From Streptomyces spinoverrucosus (GTDB lineage: Bacteria > Actinomycetota > Actinomycetes > Streptomycetales > Streptomycetaceae): a DNA stretch of 64,000 nt. The stretch lies in assembly GCF_015712165.1 (NCBI RefSeq), contig NZ_JADPZX010000001.1:4419001-4483000 (forward strand). Reading direction: 5' to 3'. Below are positions 1-9,055 of this stretch, one piece after another; position 1 is the first letter of the stretch, and every line of letters begins with the position of its first letter. The notes under the pieces were generated by a model. The model saw only the letters and a list, made by a program, of their open reading frames with translations. It was not told the DNA's origin and did not search any database. The position numbers and the translations under genes are program-made.

Positions 1-680
1 AGGACCTCAGGGGCGTGTGGCGGGTGGGCAGGGCCCTGGCCACCGGTTCGCTACCACTGGACCGGCTCGCACGGCCGTTCGGTGACGATCCGCGGGACCG
101 CGAGCTGACCGACGTACCCAAGGGACTGGCCCGGCAGCTGCTCGGCTTCTGTGTCGTCGGCGCCCTGTCCACCCTCTTCTACCTGCTGCTCTACACAGTC
201 TTCCGCGGCTTCACCGGCTCCCAGGTCGCCAACGCGCTCGCCCTGCTCGTCTCCGCGATCGCCAACACGGCCGCCAATCGCCGGCTCACCTTCGGGGTGC
301 GCGGCCGCGGCGGGGTCGTCCGGCACCAGGCGCAGGGCCTGGTCGTCTTCGGCATCGGCCTCGCCCTCACCAGCGGCTCGCTCGCCGCCCTGAACACCGC
401 GACGACCAGCCCCGGCCACTCCACCGAGCTGGCCGTGCTGATCGCCGCCAACCTCGCGGCGACGGTGCTGCGGTTCCTGCTCTTCCGGGCGTGGGTCTTC
501 CCGGAACGGCGCGATCCGGAGCCCGCCCCCGTACCGACGTACACCAGCGAGCCGTACACCGCCGAGCCGTACAGCCCGTACCAGTTCCGCGCCGGTGCCG
601 CCGCGAACCACACCACCTGGGGGGACGCCACCCTGCGACTGCAGCCGGTGCGTCCGAACGACACCGATCCGAGGGACTGA
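1..680 (+). CDS. GtrA family protein, C-terminal part of a probable GT2-GtrA fusion (5' partial)
   Basis: The frame is open to the left edge, so the gene starts outside the window; a GTG at 15 is the first possible start inside it. The visible ~225 residues hold four hydrophobic segments (about residues 40-62, 70-88, 108-128 and 138-160 from the GTG) and the basic stretch NTAANRRLTFG typical of GtrA proteins. GtrA proteins are thought to flip polyprenyl-linked sugars for cell-surface glycosylation. In Streptomyces this domain is often fused behind a GT2 glycosyltransferase, and the lead-in residues DLRGVWRVG look like such a linker. The tail is Tyr/Pro-rich and hydrophilic. It ends 2 bp before the downstream mannosyltransferase, so the two are probably co-transcribed for protein or wall glycosylation. 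Confidence 0.75.
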   Translation, partial: DLRGVWRVGRALATGSLPLDRLARPFGDDPRDRELTDVPKGLARQLLGFCVVGALSTLFYLLLYTVFRGFTGSQVANALALLVSAIANTAANRRLTFGVRGRGGVVRHQAQGLVVFGIGLALTSGSLAALNTATTSPGHSTELAVLIAANLAATVLRFLLFRAWVFPERRDPEPAPVPTYTSEPYTAEPYSPYQFRAGAAANHTTWGDATLRLQPVRPNDTDPRD

Positions 681-682
681 CG

Positions 683-2835
683 ATGACGACCACCACCCTG
701 CGGCCCCCGGCAGCCGGCCTGCCGACGGAACCCGCGTCCGACGAACCCCGGCAGCCCTTCGTACGACGGCTCTGGCGCGGCCGGCCCGAGGACCCCCGCT
801 GGGCGCGCCCGGCCTTCCTCGCCACGCTCCTCGTCATCGGCGCGCTGTACACCTACAACCTCACCGCCTCCGGATACGCCAACTCCTTCTACTCCGCGGC
901 CGTCCAGGCCGGCAGCCAGTCGTGGAAGGCGTTCTTCTTCGGCTCGCTGGACGCGGCGAACGCCATCACCGTCGACAAGCCCCCGGCCTCCCTGTGGCCG
1001 ATGGCCCTCTCGGTGCGGCTCTTCGGGCTCAACTCCTTCGCGATCCTGTTCCCGCAGGTGCTGATGGCGGTGGCGACGGCGGGTGTGCTGTACGCCTCCG
1101 TGCGCCGCCGGTTCCCGGCCACCGCCGGGCTGCTCACCATGGCGGTCTTCGCGCTGACGCCGGTCGCCGCGCTGATGTTCCGCTTCAACAACCCCGACGC
1201 GGCCCTCGCCCTGCTGATGGCCACCGCCGTCTACTGCACTCAGCGCGCGCTCGACAAGGCGCAGACCAAGTGGCTGGTGTGGGCCGGAGTCGCGGTCGGA
1301 CTCGCCTTCCTCGTCAAGACGCTCCAGGCGTTCCTGATCCTGCCGGTGCTCGCCCTGGTCTACGTCGTCCTCGCACCGACGACCGTACGCAGGCGGCTCG
1401 GGCAGGTGCTGCTCGCCGGGCTCGCGATGGTCGTCGCGGGCGGCTGGTGGGTGGCGATCGTCGAGCTGTGGCCGGCGTCCTCCCGCCCCTACATCGGCGG
1501 CTCGCAGAACAACTCCTTCCTGGAGCTGACCTTCGGCTACAACGGCCTCGGCCGGATCAACGGCGAGGAGACCGGCAGCGTCGGCGGCGGCCGGGGCGGC
1601 GGCTGGGGCGAGACCGGCTGGGACCGGATGTTCGGCTCCACCATCGGCGGCCAGATCTCCTGGCTGATCCCGGCGGCGCTGATCCTGCTGGTGGCGGCCC
1701 TTGTCCTCACGCGCAAGTTCAAGCGGACGGACACCACCCGCGCCACCTTCCTCCTCTGGGGCGGCTCGCTGCTGATCACCATGGTGATCTTCAGCTTCAT
1801 GCAGGGCATCTTCCACGAGTACTACACCGTCGCCCTCGCCCCCTATATCGCCCCGCTGATCGGCATGGGCGCGGCCCTGCTGTGGCAGGAGCGGGGCCGG
1901 ACCTGGGTGTCGCTGACCCTCGCCGCCGCGACGACGGCCACCGCGGCCTGGGGGTACGTCCTGCTGAACCGCTCCTCCGACTACTACCCCTGGCTGAAGT
2001 GGCTCGTGCTGGTGGGCGGGCTGGTCGCGGCGCTGGGCCTGGTCTTCGCGAACCGGCTCGGGCGCCGACTCGCCCTTGGTGTCGTGGCGTTGAGCTTCGT
2101 GACCGGGCTGGCCGGTCCGACCGCGTACGCGCTCACCACGCTGGGTGAGGGTCACACCGGCTCGATCGTGACGGCCGGTCCGGCGGTCGCGGGTGGCCGG
2201 GGCGGCGGTCCCGGTGGGGGCGGCGGTATGGGTGGCGGTCCCGGTGGGGGCGGCTTGCCGGGGGTGGTCAGAACCAGCAGGGTCAGGGTCAGCAGGGCCA
2301 GGGCGGCGGCATGGGCCAGCCCCCGACCGGCGGCACCGGAGGCTTCCCCGGCCAGAACCAGCAGGGCCAGAACGGCCAGAACGGCCAGAACCAGCAGGGC
2401 AACACCTTCCCCGGCGGCGGCCGGATGGGCGAGCGCGGCGGAGGCATGGGCGGCGTCGGCGGTCTCCTCAACGGCGCCTCCGTCTCCGACGAGGCCAAGG
2501 AACTGCTGGAGAAGAACGCCGGGGACTACACCTGGGCCGCCGCCGCCATCGGTGCCCAGAACGCCGCGAGCTACCAACTCGGCACCGGCGAGGCCGTGAT
2601 GGCGATCGGCGGCTTCAACGGCACCGACCCGTCGCCGACGCTGGCCCAGTTCAAGCAGTACGTGGCGGACGGCAGGATCCACTACTTCATCGCCGGAGGC
2701 GGTGGCGGTGGCGGCATGGGCGGCTCCAGCGACGGCACGTCGTCCCAGATCACCTCGTGGGTCCAGGAGAACTTCAAGGAGGTCACGGTCGGTTCGGCCA
2801 CGTTCTACGACCTGACGCAGCCGACGACGAGCTGA
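683..2835 (+). CDS. Glycosyltransferase family 39 (ArnT/PMT-like) with YkcA/B-type C-terminal domain, frameshifted
   Basis: A membrane mannosyltransferase-like protein expected to move a sugar from a polyprenyl-phosphate donor to a surface acceptor. The first ~520 residues carry about ten membrane segments and the PMT motif VDKPPASLW in the first loop. A Gly/Gln-rich linker and a C-terminal soluble domain (ending YDLTQPTTS) follow. The frame breaks in a run of five G at 2260-2264: upstream codons read on into an arginine-rich track ending at 2599, while the real C-terminal domain continues in the next frame to 2835. Adding one G restores GGLPGGGQNQQ and a 717-residue protein. It may be a real mutation, a slippage-controlled switch or a sequencing error. 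ATG at 683 follows the GtrA gene by 2 bp. Confidence 0.8.
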
Positions 2836-2863
2836 CGCCCGCGCGTCCCGTACTCACCCTTTT

Positions 2864-2891
2864 CCCGCCGTGCGCTCGCTCGCACGGCGGG
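2864..2891 (+). terminator. Rho-independent-type terminator
   Basis: Perfect 11-bp stem (CCCGCCGTGCG pairing with CGCACGGCGGG) with a 6-nt loop, just after the glycosyltransferase stop. The T run is weak, as is usual in Streptomyces. Confidence 0.75.
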
Positions 2892-2901
2892 AATTCTCTT
2901 G

Positions 2902-2920
2902 TACGGCGTTGTACGCCGTA
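2902..2920. promoter_or_regulatory. Palindromic operator upstream of DHA2 exporter
   Basis: TACGGCGT-N3-ACGCCGTA, a perfect 8-bp inverted repeat 26 bp before the exporter ATG. A related half-site (TACGGTGTACA) lies at about 2933-2943. The TetR gene behind the exporter is the obvious candidate to bind here; that link is inferred from position only. Confidence 0.6.
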
Positions 2921-2945
2921 TAGGAAGTGTTCTACGGTGTACAGC

Positions 2946-4442
2946 ATGTCGACGACCTCCAACGTGCAGGCCCCGGAGCGGACCCCCGCCGGTCACCCGC
3001 AACGCTGGCTGATCCTCGGTGTCATCTGCCTCGCGCAGCTCACCGTGCTGCTGGACAACACCGTCCTGAACGTGGCGATCCCCTCCCTCACCCAGGAGCT
3101 GGGCGCGGCCACCTCCGACATCCAGTGGATGATCAACGCCTACTCCCTCGTGCAGTCGGGCCTGCTGCTCACCGCGGGCAGCGCCGCCGACCGCTACGGC
3201 CGCAAGAAGATGCTGATCGCCGGTCTGGCGCTGTTCGGCATCGGCTCGCTGGTGGCCGGACTCGCCGACTCCACCGGGCAGTTGATCGCTGCGCGGGCCG
3301 GGATGGGCGTCGGCGGCGCGCTGCTGCTGACCACCACCCTCGCCGTGGCCATGCAGATCTTCGCGCCCGAGGAGCACCCCAAGGCGATCGGCATCTGGAG
3401 TGCCGTGAACGCGCTGGGCTTCGCGACCGGGCCGCTGATCGGCGGGTTCATGCTGGACCACTTCTGGTGGGGCGCGATCTTCCTGATCAACCTGCCGGTC
3501 GTGGCGCTCGGCCTGGTCGCGGTGGTGGCGCTGGTGCCGGAGTCGAAGAACCCGCAGGGCGACCGGCCCGACCTGCTCGGCGCGCTGCTCTCCACGATCG
3601 GTATGGGCTCGCTGGTGTTCGCGATCATCTCCGGGCCTGAGCACGGGTGGACGTCCGGGCAGGTGCTGGTCAGCGGGGGCGTCGCGGTGGTCGTACTCGG
3701 GCTGTTCGCCTGGTGGGAGAGCAGGATTCCGTACCCGATGCTGGATCTGCACTTCTTCCGGGACCAGCGGTTCACGGGGGCGGTGGCCGGTGCGGTGCTG
3801 ATCACCTTCGGTATGGGCGGGGCGTTGTTCCTGCTGACGCAGCATCTGCAGTTCGTGCTCGGATACGAGCCGCTGGAGGCGGGCCTGCGCACGGCGCCGC
3901 TCGCCCTGGTCGTGGTGGTGCTCAACTTCTCCGGGCTGTCGGCGAAGTGGACGGTGCGGCTCGGTACGCCGGTGTCGATCGGGCTCGGGATGGTGCTGAT
4001 GTCGGGCGGGCTGGTGGCGATCGCGATGCTTGCCTCCGGCGGGTATGCCGGGACGCTGCTCGGGCTGGTGCTGATCGGGGTGGGGTGCGCCATCGCCAAC
4101 CCCGCGATGGCGCACGCCATCATGAGCGCGATTCCGCCCGCGAAGGCGGGGGTGGGGGCCGGGATCAACGGCACGCTCGCGGAGTTCGGCAACGGGTTGG
4201 GGGTTGCGGTGCTGGGGGCTGTGCTCAACTCCCGGTTCGCTGCGTTGATTCCGGTGGCGGCGAGTTCGTTGCCGGCGGCGTTGGCGTCGGCGGGGTCCGA
4301 GGTTGAGCGGCGGGAGATTACTGAGGCGTTCTCGTCCGGGCTTCAGACCAGTCAGTTGGTGGGGGCTGTTGCTGTGCTGCTGGGCGGGCTTGTGGCGGCT
4401 GGGTTGTTGAGGCGGGCGGAGCAGAAAGGCGTTGCAGCCTAG
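2946..4442 (+). CDS. MFS transporter, DHA2 (EmrB/QacA) family, 14 TMS
   Basis: A drug:proton antiporter-type exporter of the cytoplasmic membrane, 498 residues, normal for DHA2. It begins with the family's first-helix pattern (LTVLLDNTVLNVAIPSL, an Asp in TM1). Motif A occurs as GSAADRYGRKKM after TM2, and the motif C region (GFATGPLIGGFML) lies in TM5. About 14 hydrophobic segments are visible. ATG 2946 was chosen, although an in-frame GTG lies three codons earlier at 2937; no strong ribosome site is seen, so a very short leader is possible. The palindrome at 2902-2920 and the TetR gene 41 bp downstream suggest a self-contained regulator-exporter pair. The substrate cannot be told from sequence. 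Confidence 0.85.
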   Translation: MSTTSNVQAPERTPAGHPQRWLILGVICLAQLTVLLDNTVLNVAIPSLTQELGAATSDIQWMINAYSLVQSGLLLTAGSAADRYGRKKMLIAGLALFGIGSLVAGLADSTGQLIAARAGMGVGGALLLTTTLAVAMQIFAPEEHPKAIGIWSAVNALGFATGPLIGGFMLDHFWWGAIFLINLPVVALGLVAVVALVPESKNPQGDRPDLLGALLSTIGMGSLVFAIISGPEHGWTSGQVLVSGGVAVVVLGLFAWWESRIPYPMLDLHFFRDQRFTGAVAGAVLITFGMGGALFLLTQHLQFVLGYEPLEAGLRTAPLALVVVVLNFSGLSAKWTVRLGTPVSIGLGMVLMSGGLVAIAMLASGGYAGTLLGLVLIGVGCAIANPAMAHAIMSAIPPAKAGVGAGINGTLAEFGNGLGVAVLGAVLNSRFAALIPVAASSLPAALASAGSEVERREITEAFSSGLQTSQLVGAVAVLLGGLVAAGLLRRAEQKGVAA

Positions 4443-4483
4443 CCTTGTGAGCAGGGAACCCCTTGTCGAGGAAAGGTGCGCCG

Positions 4484-5245
4484 ATGGCGAAGGCGGCTGC
4501 TGGGCGGGCTCCGCGGGCCAGTGTGTGGCTGGAGGGGAAGGCGCGCCGGAGTGGGCGGGGCGGTGGGCAGCCGTCGGGGCTGGACCGGGAGCGGATCACC
4601 GAGGTGACCGTGCGGCTGCTGGACGCCGAGGGGCTCGCGAAGTTCTCGATGCGGCGGCTGGCGGCCGAGCTGAGCGTCACGGCGATGTCCGTCTACTGGT
4701 ACGTCGACACCAAGGACGACCTCCTCGAACTCGCCCTCGACGCCGCCTTCGGCGAGCTGCGGCTGCCCGACCCGGACGCCGACGAGGACTGGCGCGACCA
4801 GCTGCGGGCGCTCGCCACCGAGTACCGGGCGCTGCTGGTGCGCCACCCCTGGCTGTCGCCGCTCGCGGGGAAGTACCTCAACATCGGGCCGAACTCGCTG
4901 GCGTTCTCCCGGGTCGTCCAGCGCGTGATCCGCAGGACGGGGCTGCCCCCGCACCGCGTGACGGGTGCCATCTCGGCCGTCTTCCAGTTCGTGTACGGCT
5001 ACGGCACGATCGAGGGCCACTTCTTCGCCCGCGTCGCGGAGACCGGCATGACCCCGGACGACTACTTCCAGCACTCCATGAGCTCGGTGAGTGAGGTCCC
5101 TGAGACCGCCGAGGTCATCGAGGAGTCCAAGGACATCATGGCGGCCCGTGGCGGCGACACGGTCGCCGAGATGATGGACCGGGACTTCACCTTCGCCCTG
5201 GACCTGCTGGTGTCCGGCATCGAGGCGATGGTCGAACGGGGGTAA
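4484..5245 (+). CDS. TetR/AcrR family transcriptional regulator (TetR_C class)
   Basis: 253 residues. An N-terminal helix-turn-helix lies at about residues 38-85 (RITEVTVRLLDAEG, then MRRLAAELSVTAMSVYWYV), followed by a helical ligand domain of the TetR_C type. ATG 4484 has AGGAAAGG seven bases upstream; a TTG seven codons earlier is less likely. It follows the DHA2 exporter in the same direction with a 41-bp gap and most likely represses it through the operator at 2902-2920. The N-terminus has an unusual basic, Gly-rich tail (about 35 residues) before the DNA-binding domain. Confidence 0.85.
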   Translation: MAKAAAGRAPRASVWLEGKARRSGRGGGQPSGLDRERITEVTVRLLDAEGLAKFSMRRLAAELSVTAMSVYWYVDTKDDLLELALDAAFGELRLPDPDADEDWRDQLRALATEYRALLVRHPWLSPLAGKYLNIGPNSLAFSRVVQRVIRRTGLPPHRVTGAISAVFQFVYGYGTIEGHFFARVAETGMTPDDYFQHSMSSVSEVPETAEVIEESKDIMAARGGDTVAEMMDRDFTFALDLLVSGIEAMVERG

Positions 5246-5247
5246 CC

Positions 5248-5434
5248 AGGGCCTGTCCGGCGGATCATGCCGCAGACGCGGGGTTTGGCACCCCCATCTG
5301 CCGCGTTGTCGTCGGTCGCCGACGCTCCGCGTCGACTCCCTCCTCCGCCTTGCAGCTGCGCGCACCAAACCCCGCTCACCTGCGCCGATGAGTCACCGCG
5401 GATTTCCTGCGACCTGATCCGCCGGACAGGCCCT
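5248..5434. repeat. MITE-like element with 20-bp perfect terminal inverted repeats
   Basis: AGGGCCTGTCCGGCGGATCA at 5248-5267 is repeated exactly inverted at 5415-5434, bounding 187 bp with no credible gene. Ends of this type are common in Streptomyces genomes next to IS5-group elements (from memory), so this is probably a non-autonomous derivative. No clear target duplication is visible. The stretch 5246-5488 holds only this element and the left end of the IS701 copy. Confidence 0.6.
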
Positions 5435-5436
5435 AG

Positions 5437-6838
5437 TAGTGCTTCGTTACGTCGAGTGATCTCGCCTGGTGGTGGGCATCTTCGTGGTGTGAAGCTGGGG
5501 GAAGTGGAACGGCTCCGCGGTGAGTTAGCAGAGTTCGTTGCCGATGTCTTGGGGTCGTTGCCGCGGCGGGATCAGCGGCGGTGGGGCGATTGTTATCTGC
5601 GGGGTCTGATGCTGGACGGCCGGCGGAAGTCGATCCAGCCGATGGCCGAGCGGCTGCCGGACGGCAACATGCAGGCCCTGCAGCAGTTCGTGAACCAGTC
5701 GCCGTGGGACCCGCTGCCGGTGCGGCGGCGGATCGCCCAGCGGTTGTGCGAGGCGATCCGCCCTGAGGTGTGGGTGGTCGACGATGTGTCGTTTCCCAAG
5801 TGCGGCACGGCGTCGGTCGGGGTGGCCCGGCAGTACTGCGGAGCGCTGGGCAAGCGGGCGAACTGCCAGGTCGCGGTCAGCGTCCACGCGGCCACCGACA
5901 CAGCATCGTGCCCGTTGGAGTGGGAGCTGTTCCTGCCCCAGGAGTGGGCGCACGACGATGGTCGGCGGCAGCGCGCTGGGATACCCGTGGAGGTCGGGCA
6001 TGTCTCCAAGACGCACCTGGCTCTGGGCCTGTTGGACCGGCTGGCCGGGCAGGGATTGGCGGTGCCGGTGATCGTGGCCGATGCCGGCTATGGCCGCAGC
6101 GTCTCCTTCCGGCTCGCACTGGAGGAACGCGCCTGGACCTACGTCATGGCCGTCGACCCGAAGGAGATCGCGCGGCCTGCCGACGCCGAGCCGTATCAGC
6201 CGGCTTATGGCGGGCTGGGACCACCGACCCTGCCCCGCTACCGCGAGAAGCCCTGCCCGTTGCCCGGCCTCGTTGATGAAACCGCCGTGTTCGAGGAGGT
6301 CACCTGGAGGCAGGGCAGCAAGGGGGCGATGACCTCGCACTTCGCGGTGCTTCCGGTGCGGCCCTCGGGCAAGGAGGCCTGCCGCACCGCCCAGGAACAG
6401 GCCGGGGGACGCAGCCGGTGGGACGGTGTGCTGCCGCTGCGGACCCTGCTGGTCGAACGGCCCGAAGAAGCCGACGAGCCGACCGGCTACTGGATGACCA
6501 ACCTGCCCGCCACCACTCCGATCGCCGACCTGGTGCGGTGGGCCAAGATGCGCTGGCGGATCGAGCACGACTACCGCGAACTCAAACACGGCCTGGGCCT
6601 GGACCACTTCGAAGGCCGCACCTGGCGCGGCTGGCACCACCACGTCACCCTCGTCACCGCCGCCCAGGCCTTCCTCACCCTCAGGCGGCTCGACCCAAAA
6701 GCCCAAGCGCCGGCCTGACCCTCTACCAGGTCCTTGGTGCCCTTCAGGACCTGCTGAGGTGCTGGACCGGCACCTGCACCACCTGCGGCCGCCCCCTCAC
6801 CACACCCCGAAGCAGAGCCAGAACCTAACGAAGCACTA
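5437..6838 (+). mobile_element. IS701-family insertion sequence, complete
   Basis: 1402 bp with 13-bp perfect terminal inverted repeats (TAGTGCTTCGTTA) flanked on both sides by CTAG (5433-5436 and 6839-6842). The four-base CTAG duplication is the signature of IS701-family insertion. It contains one intact transposase gene and about 120 bp of non-coding DNA on its right side. The right CTAG supplies the stop codon of the adjacent leftward PPOX gene, so the insertion left that protein intact. The perfect ends and intact transposase point to a recent insertion. Confidence 0.92.
5489..6718 (+). CDS. IS701 family transposase (DDE, IS4-like fold)
   Basis: About 409 residues from GTG 5489 (an in-frame GTG at 5456 would add 11). 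Family landmarks are the first catalytic Asp in VWVVDDVSFPKCG, the second in VIVADAGYGRS, and the Y-(2)-R-(3)-E-like region RWRIEHDYRELKHGLGLDHFEGR carrying the catalytic Glu. The protein cuts and pastes the element at CTAG-type targets. The frame is complete and undamaged, so it is likely active. The reading frame is open upstream into the MITE, but that is chance. Confidence 0.9.
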   Translation: MKLGEVERLRGELAEFVADVLGSLPRRDQRRWGDCYLRGLMLDGRRKSIQPMAERLPDGNMQALQQFVNQSPWDPLPVRRRIAQRLCEAIRPEVWVVDDVSFPKCGTASVGVARQYCGALGKRANCQVAVSVHAATDTASCPLEWELFLPQEWAHDDGRRQRAGIPVEVGHVSKTHLALGLLDRLAGQGLAVPVIVADAGYGRSVSFRLALEERAWTYVMAVDPKEIARPADAEPYQPAYGGLGPPTLPRYREKPCPLPGLVDETAVFEEVTWRQGSKGAMTSHFAVLPVRPSGKEACRTAQEQAGGRSRWDGVLPLRTLLVERPEEADEPTGYWMTNLPATTPIADLVRWAKMRWRIEHDYRELKHGLGLDHFEGRTWRGWHHHVTLVTAAQAFLTLRRLDPKAQAPA

Positions 6839-7309
6839 CTAGTCGCCCTCGACCAGCCGCGCCGGAAATCCACCGGTGGCCACCGGCCCCCACCGCTCCG
6901 GTGTGACCCGGATGATCGACTTGCCCTGCTTCAGCATGGCCTGCCGGTACTCCGTCCAGTCCGGGTGCTCCCCGGCGATGTTGCGGTAGTACTCCACCAG
7001 CGGTTCCACGGAGTCGGGGGCGTCGACGACCTCGGCGGTGCCGTCGATCTGGACCCACGGTCCGTTCCAGTCGTCGCTCAGGACGAGGACGCTGACCCGG
7101 GGGTCCCGCTTGGCGTTGCGGGTCTTGGCGCGCTCCGGGTAGGTGGACACCACGATCCGGCCCGAGTCGTCGACTCCGCAGGTCAGCGGGGACGCCTGGG
7201 GGCTGCCGTCGGCGCGGCGGGTGATCAGGAGGGCGTGATGGCGGGGGCGTACGAAGTCCAGGAGTTCGTCGAGCGAGACGCGGGTGTTGGTCGCGATGTT
7301 CGGTGCCAT
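6839..7309 (-). CDS. PPOX-class F420/FMN-dependent oxidoreductase
   Basis: 156 residues, a single split-beta-barrel flavin/deazaflavin-binding domain of the pyridoxamine-phosphate-oxidase superfamily. The family pattern is visible in ALLITRRADGSPQASPL and, near the end, IIRVTPERWGP. Actinobacterial members of this length mostly use F420 to reduce small molecules such as biliverdin-like or quinone substrates; the substrate here is unknown. Its stop codon TAG lies within the CTAG duplication of the IS701 copy, so the coding sequence is just preserved but anything downstream has been cut off. It is divergent from the GAF-ANTAR gene, with 184 bp between them. Confidence 0.8.
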   Translation of the reverse strand: MAPNIATNTRVSLDELLDFVRPRHHALLITRRADGSPQASPLTCGVDDSGRIVVSTYPERAKTRNAKRDPRVSVLVLSDDWNGPWVQIDGTAEVVDAPDSVEPLVEYYRNIAGEHPDWTEYRQAMLKQGKSIIRVTPERWGPVATGGFPARLVEGD

Positions 7310-7493
7310 GGACGGCAGCCTACGGGGAGCGGGGTCCGCGGAGGCTGACCCTGCCAGGAGTACCGTCGGCCGGGCGTCACCCGAATGCAACAGAGCGGAT
7401 AAAGTGCTGTCCGTCCTGTGCTCGCAGTCGGGAATGTGCTGCGGAGCTCTCCTGCGCACGGCCTTTTGGCCGCGCTCGCTGAAGAGGTTCGTG

Positions 7494-8198
7494 GTGACTG
7501 CGTCCGAGTTTTCTGGTTTGCCCCGTTTTCCGGCTGGTTTCGAGCTGGCCGAAGCCCTGACGGTGGCGGCGCAGCAACTGCACGAGACCCTCACCCCGGA
7601 CACCACCCTGAACACCGCCGTACGGCTCGCGGTGCGGCTGCTGCCGGGCGCCGAGTACGCCGCGATCTCCGTGATCGAACGGGACGGCCACCGGCGTACG
7701 GCGGCCTGGAGCGACGAGCTGGTCCGCGCCGCCGAGGGCACGCGGAGCGACCGTGCCCGTCCGCCGTACTGGACGCGGCTGTGGAACGCCCCCGTCGTCC
7801 GGCTCGCCGACAGCGAGGCCGAGGAGGGTGGCGACGGCCCGGCCGGTCTCGGGCTGCGTTCGGCGCTGGCGCTGCGGCTGCGGGCCGACAAGCGCAGCCT
7901 GACCGTGCTCACCGCCTACGCCCGCAAGCCGCACGCCTTCGACGACGTGGCGACCCGGATCGGCCGCCTGTTCACCGCGCACGTCAGCATCGCCCTGGAC
8001 TCCGCGACCGTCCGCGAGCAGCTCACCGAGGCCATGCGCACCCGTGACCTGATCGGCCAGGCCACCGGCATCGTGATGGAGCGGATGAACATGGACGCGG
8101 CGGAGGCCTTCGACAGCCTGGTCCGGGCCTCCCAGCGGGAGAACATCAAGCTGCGCGACCTCGCCCGCCGGCTCGTGGACGCACAGCCCCCGGCCTGA
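7494..8198 (+). CDS. GAF-ANTAR domain RNA-binding antiterminator
   Basis: 234 residues. An N-terminal GAF sensor domain (about 15-165) is followed by a C-terminal ANTAR domain (about 172-230) with the expected pattern RDLIGQATGIVMERMNM. ANTAR proteins bind paired hexaloop hairpins in nascent RNA and stop termination; the GAF domain would sense a ligand or redox state. GTG 7494 was chosen because AAGAGG lies six bases upstream. An upstream ATG at 7435 is in frame but would add non-conserved residues. The gene converges on the YceI gene with a 9-bp gap. Its target transcripts cannot be identified from this window. Confidence 0.85.
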   Translation: MTASEFSGLPRFPAGFELAEALTVAAQQLHETLTPDTTLNTAVRLAVRLLPGAEYAAISVIERDGHRRTAAWSDELVRAAEGTRSDRARPPYWTRLWNAPVVRLADSEAEEGGDGPAGLGLRSALALRLRADKRSLTVLTAYARKPHAFDDVATRIGRLFTAHVSIALDSATVREQLTEAMRTRDLIGQATGIVMERMNMDAAEAFDSLVRASQRENIKLRDLARRLVDAQPPA

Positions 8199-8207
8199 CG
8201 GGACGGC

Positions 8208-9029
8208 TCAGGCCACCGGCAGCGACTCCCCCTGCACCGCCTGCACGTCCAGCTCCACCTTCAGCGTCGTACCGATGGCGGCGATGCCCGCCTGCACCAC
8301 CTGGTTGTAGTGCATGGCGAAGTCCTCGCGCCGCAGTTGCGTGGTCGCGCGGAACGCGGCGCGGGTGCCGCCCCACGGGTCGGGGCCGGTGCCGAGGTAG
8401 GCGAGGTCCAGGTCGACCGGGCGGACGACGCCGTGCAGGGCGAGTTCGCCGTGCACGGTCCAGCGGTCGGCGCCGGCCGCCGTGAGGCCCGTCGAGCGGT
8501 AGACGATCTCCGGGTGCCGCTCGACGTCCAGGAAGTCGGGGGAGCGCAGATGCTGGTCCCGCATGCCGTTGCCGGTGTCGATGGTCGCGGCCCGGATGAC
8601 CGCCGCGACCCGGGACTTGGTGATGTCGTCCGGGGCGATCTCGATCGTGCCGGCGAAGTCCGTGAACCGGCCACGCACGCTGGAGATCCCCAGGTGCTGG
8701 GCGACGGCGGCCACGCCGGAGTGCGCCGGGTCGATCGTCCACGGCCCCGGCGGCGGCAGCTCCGCCCCGCCCTGCCGGGCCAGCGTCACCGTGCCGACCT
8801 CGGCCCGCCCGCTCGCCGTGACGATCGCGCTCGCGGCGGCGGGCACGTATCCGACCGCCGTGACGACGACGGTGTACGCCCCCGGCTCCAGCGGCGTCAG
8901 GTCCCGCACCGCGCCCTCGGCGTCCGCCTCGGCGCGCAGCACCTGCGTGCCCCTCGCGTCCGTCACGGTGACGACCGCGTGCGACACGGCCCATCCGTCC
9001 CGGGTACGGATCCTCGCGGTCAGTCCCAT
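8208..9029 (-). CDS. YceI family protein with N-terminal carboxypeptidase-regulatory-like domain
   Basis: 273 residues. Residues 1-85 form a beta-sandwich repeat (GAYTVVVTAVGYVPAAASAIV) of the CarboxypepD_reg type. Residues 95-270 are a YceI lipocalin-like barrel (WTIDPAHSGV, VRGRFTDFAGTIEI, SPDFLDVERHPEIVYRST). YceI proteins bind long isoprenoid or fatty-amide molecules. No signal peptide is seen, which is unusual for the family, so it may be cytosolic. ATG 9029 has only a close AAGGA; a GTG at 9074 is in frame but falls inside a terminator hairpin. The N-terminal repeat resembles those at the C-terminus of the upstream DHA2 exporter, suggesting a linked function. Confidence 0.8.
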   Translation of the reverse strand: MGLTARIRTRDGWAVSHAVVTVTDARGTQVLRAEADAEGAVRDLTPLEPGAYTVVVTAVGYVPAAASAIVTASGRAEVGTVTLARQGGAELPPPGPWTIDPAHSGVAAVAQHLGISSVRGRFTDFAGTIEIAPDDITKSRVAAVIRAATIDTGNGMRDQHLRSPDFLDVERHPEIVYRSTGLTAAGADRWTVHGELALHGVVRPVDLDLAYLGTGPDPWGGTRAAFRATTQLRREDFAMHYNQVVQAGIAAIGTTLKVELDVQAVQGESLPVA

Positions 9030-9055
9030 GTCCTTCGCAACTCCCTGTACTGGAA

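Noticed and set aside
191..2155. Long minus-strand frames opposite the glycosyltransferase, exporters and other genes
   Set aside because: They are Arg/Gly/His-rich shadows produced by high GC at third codon positions.
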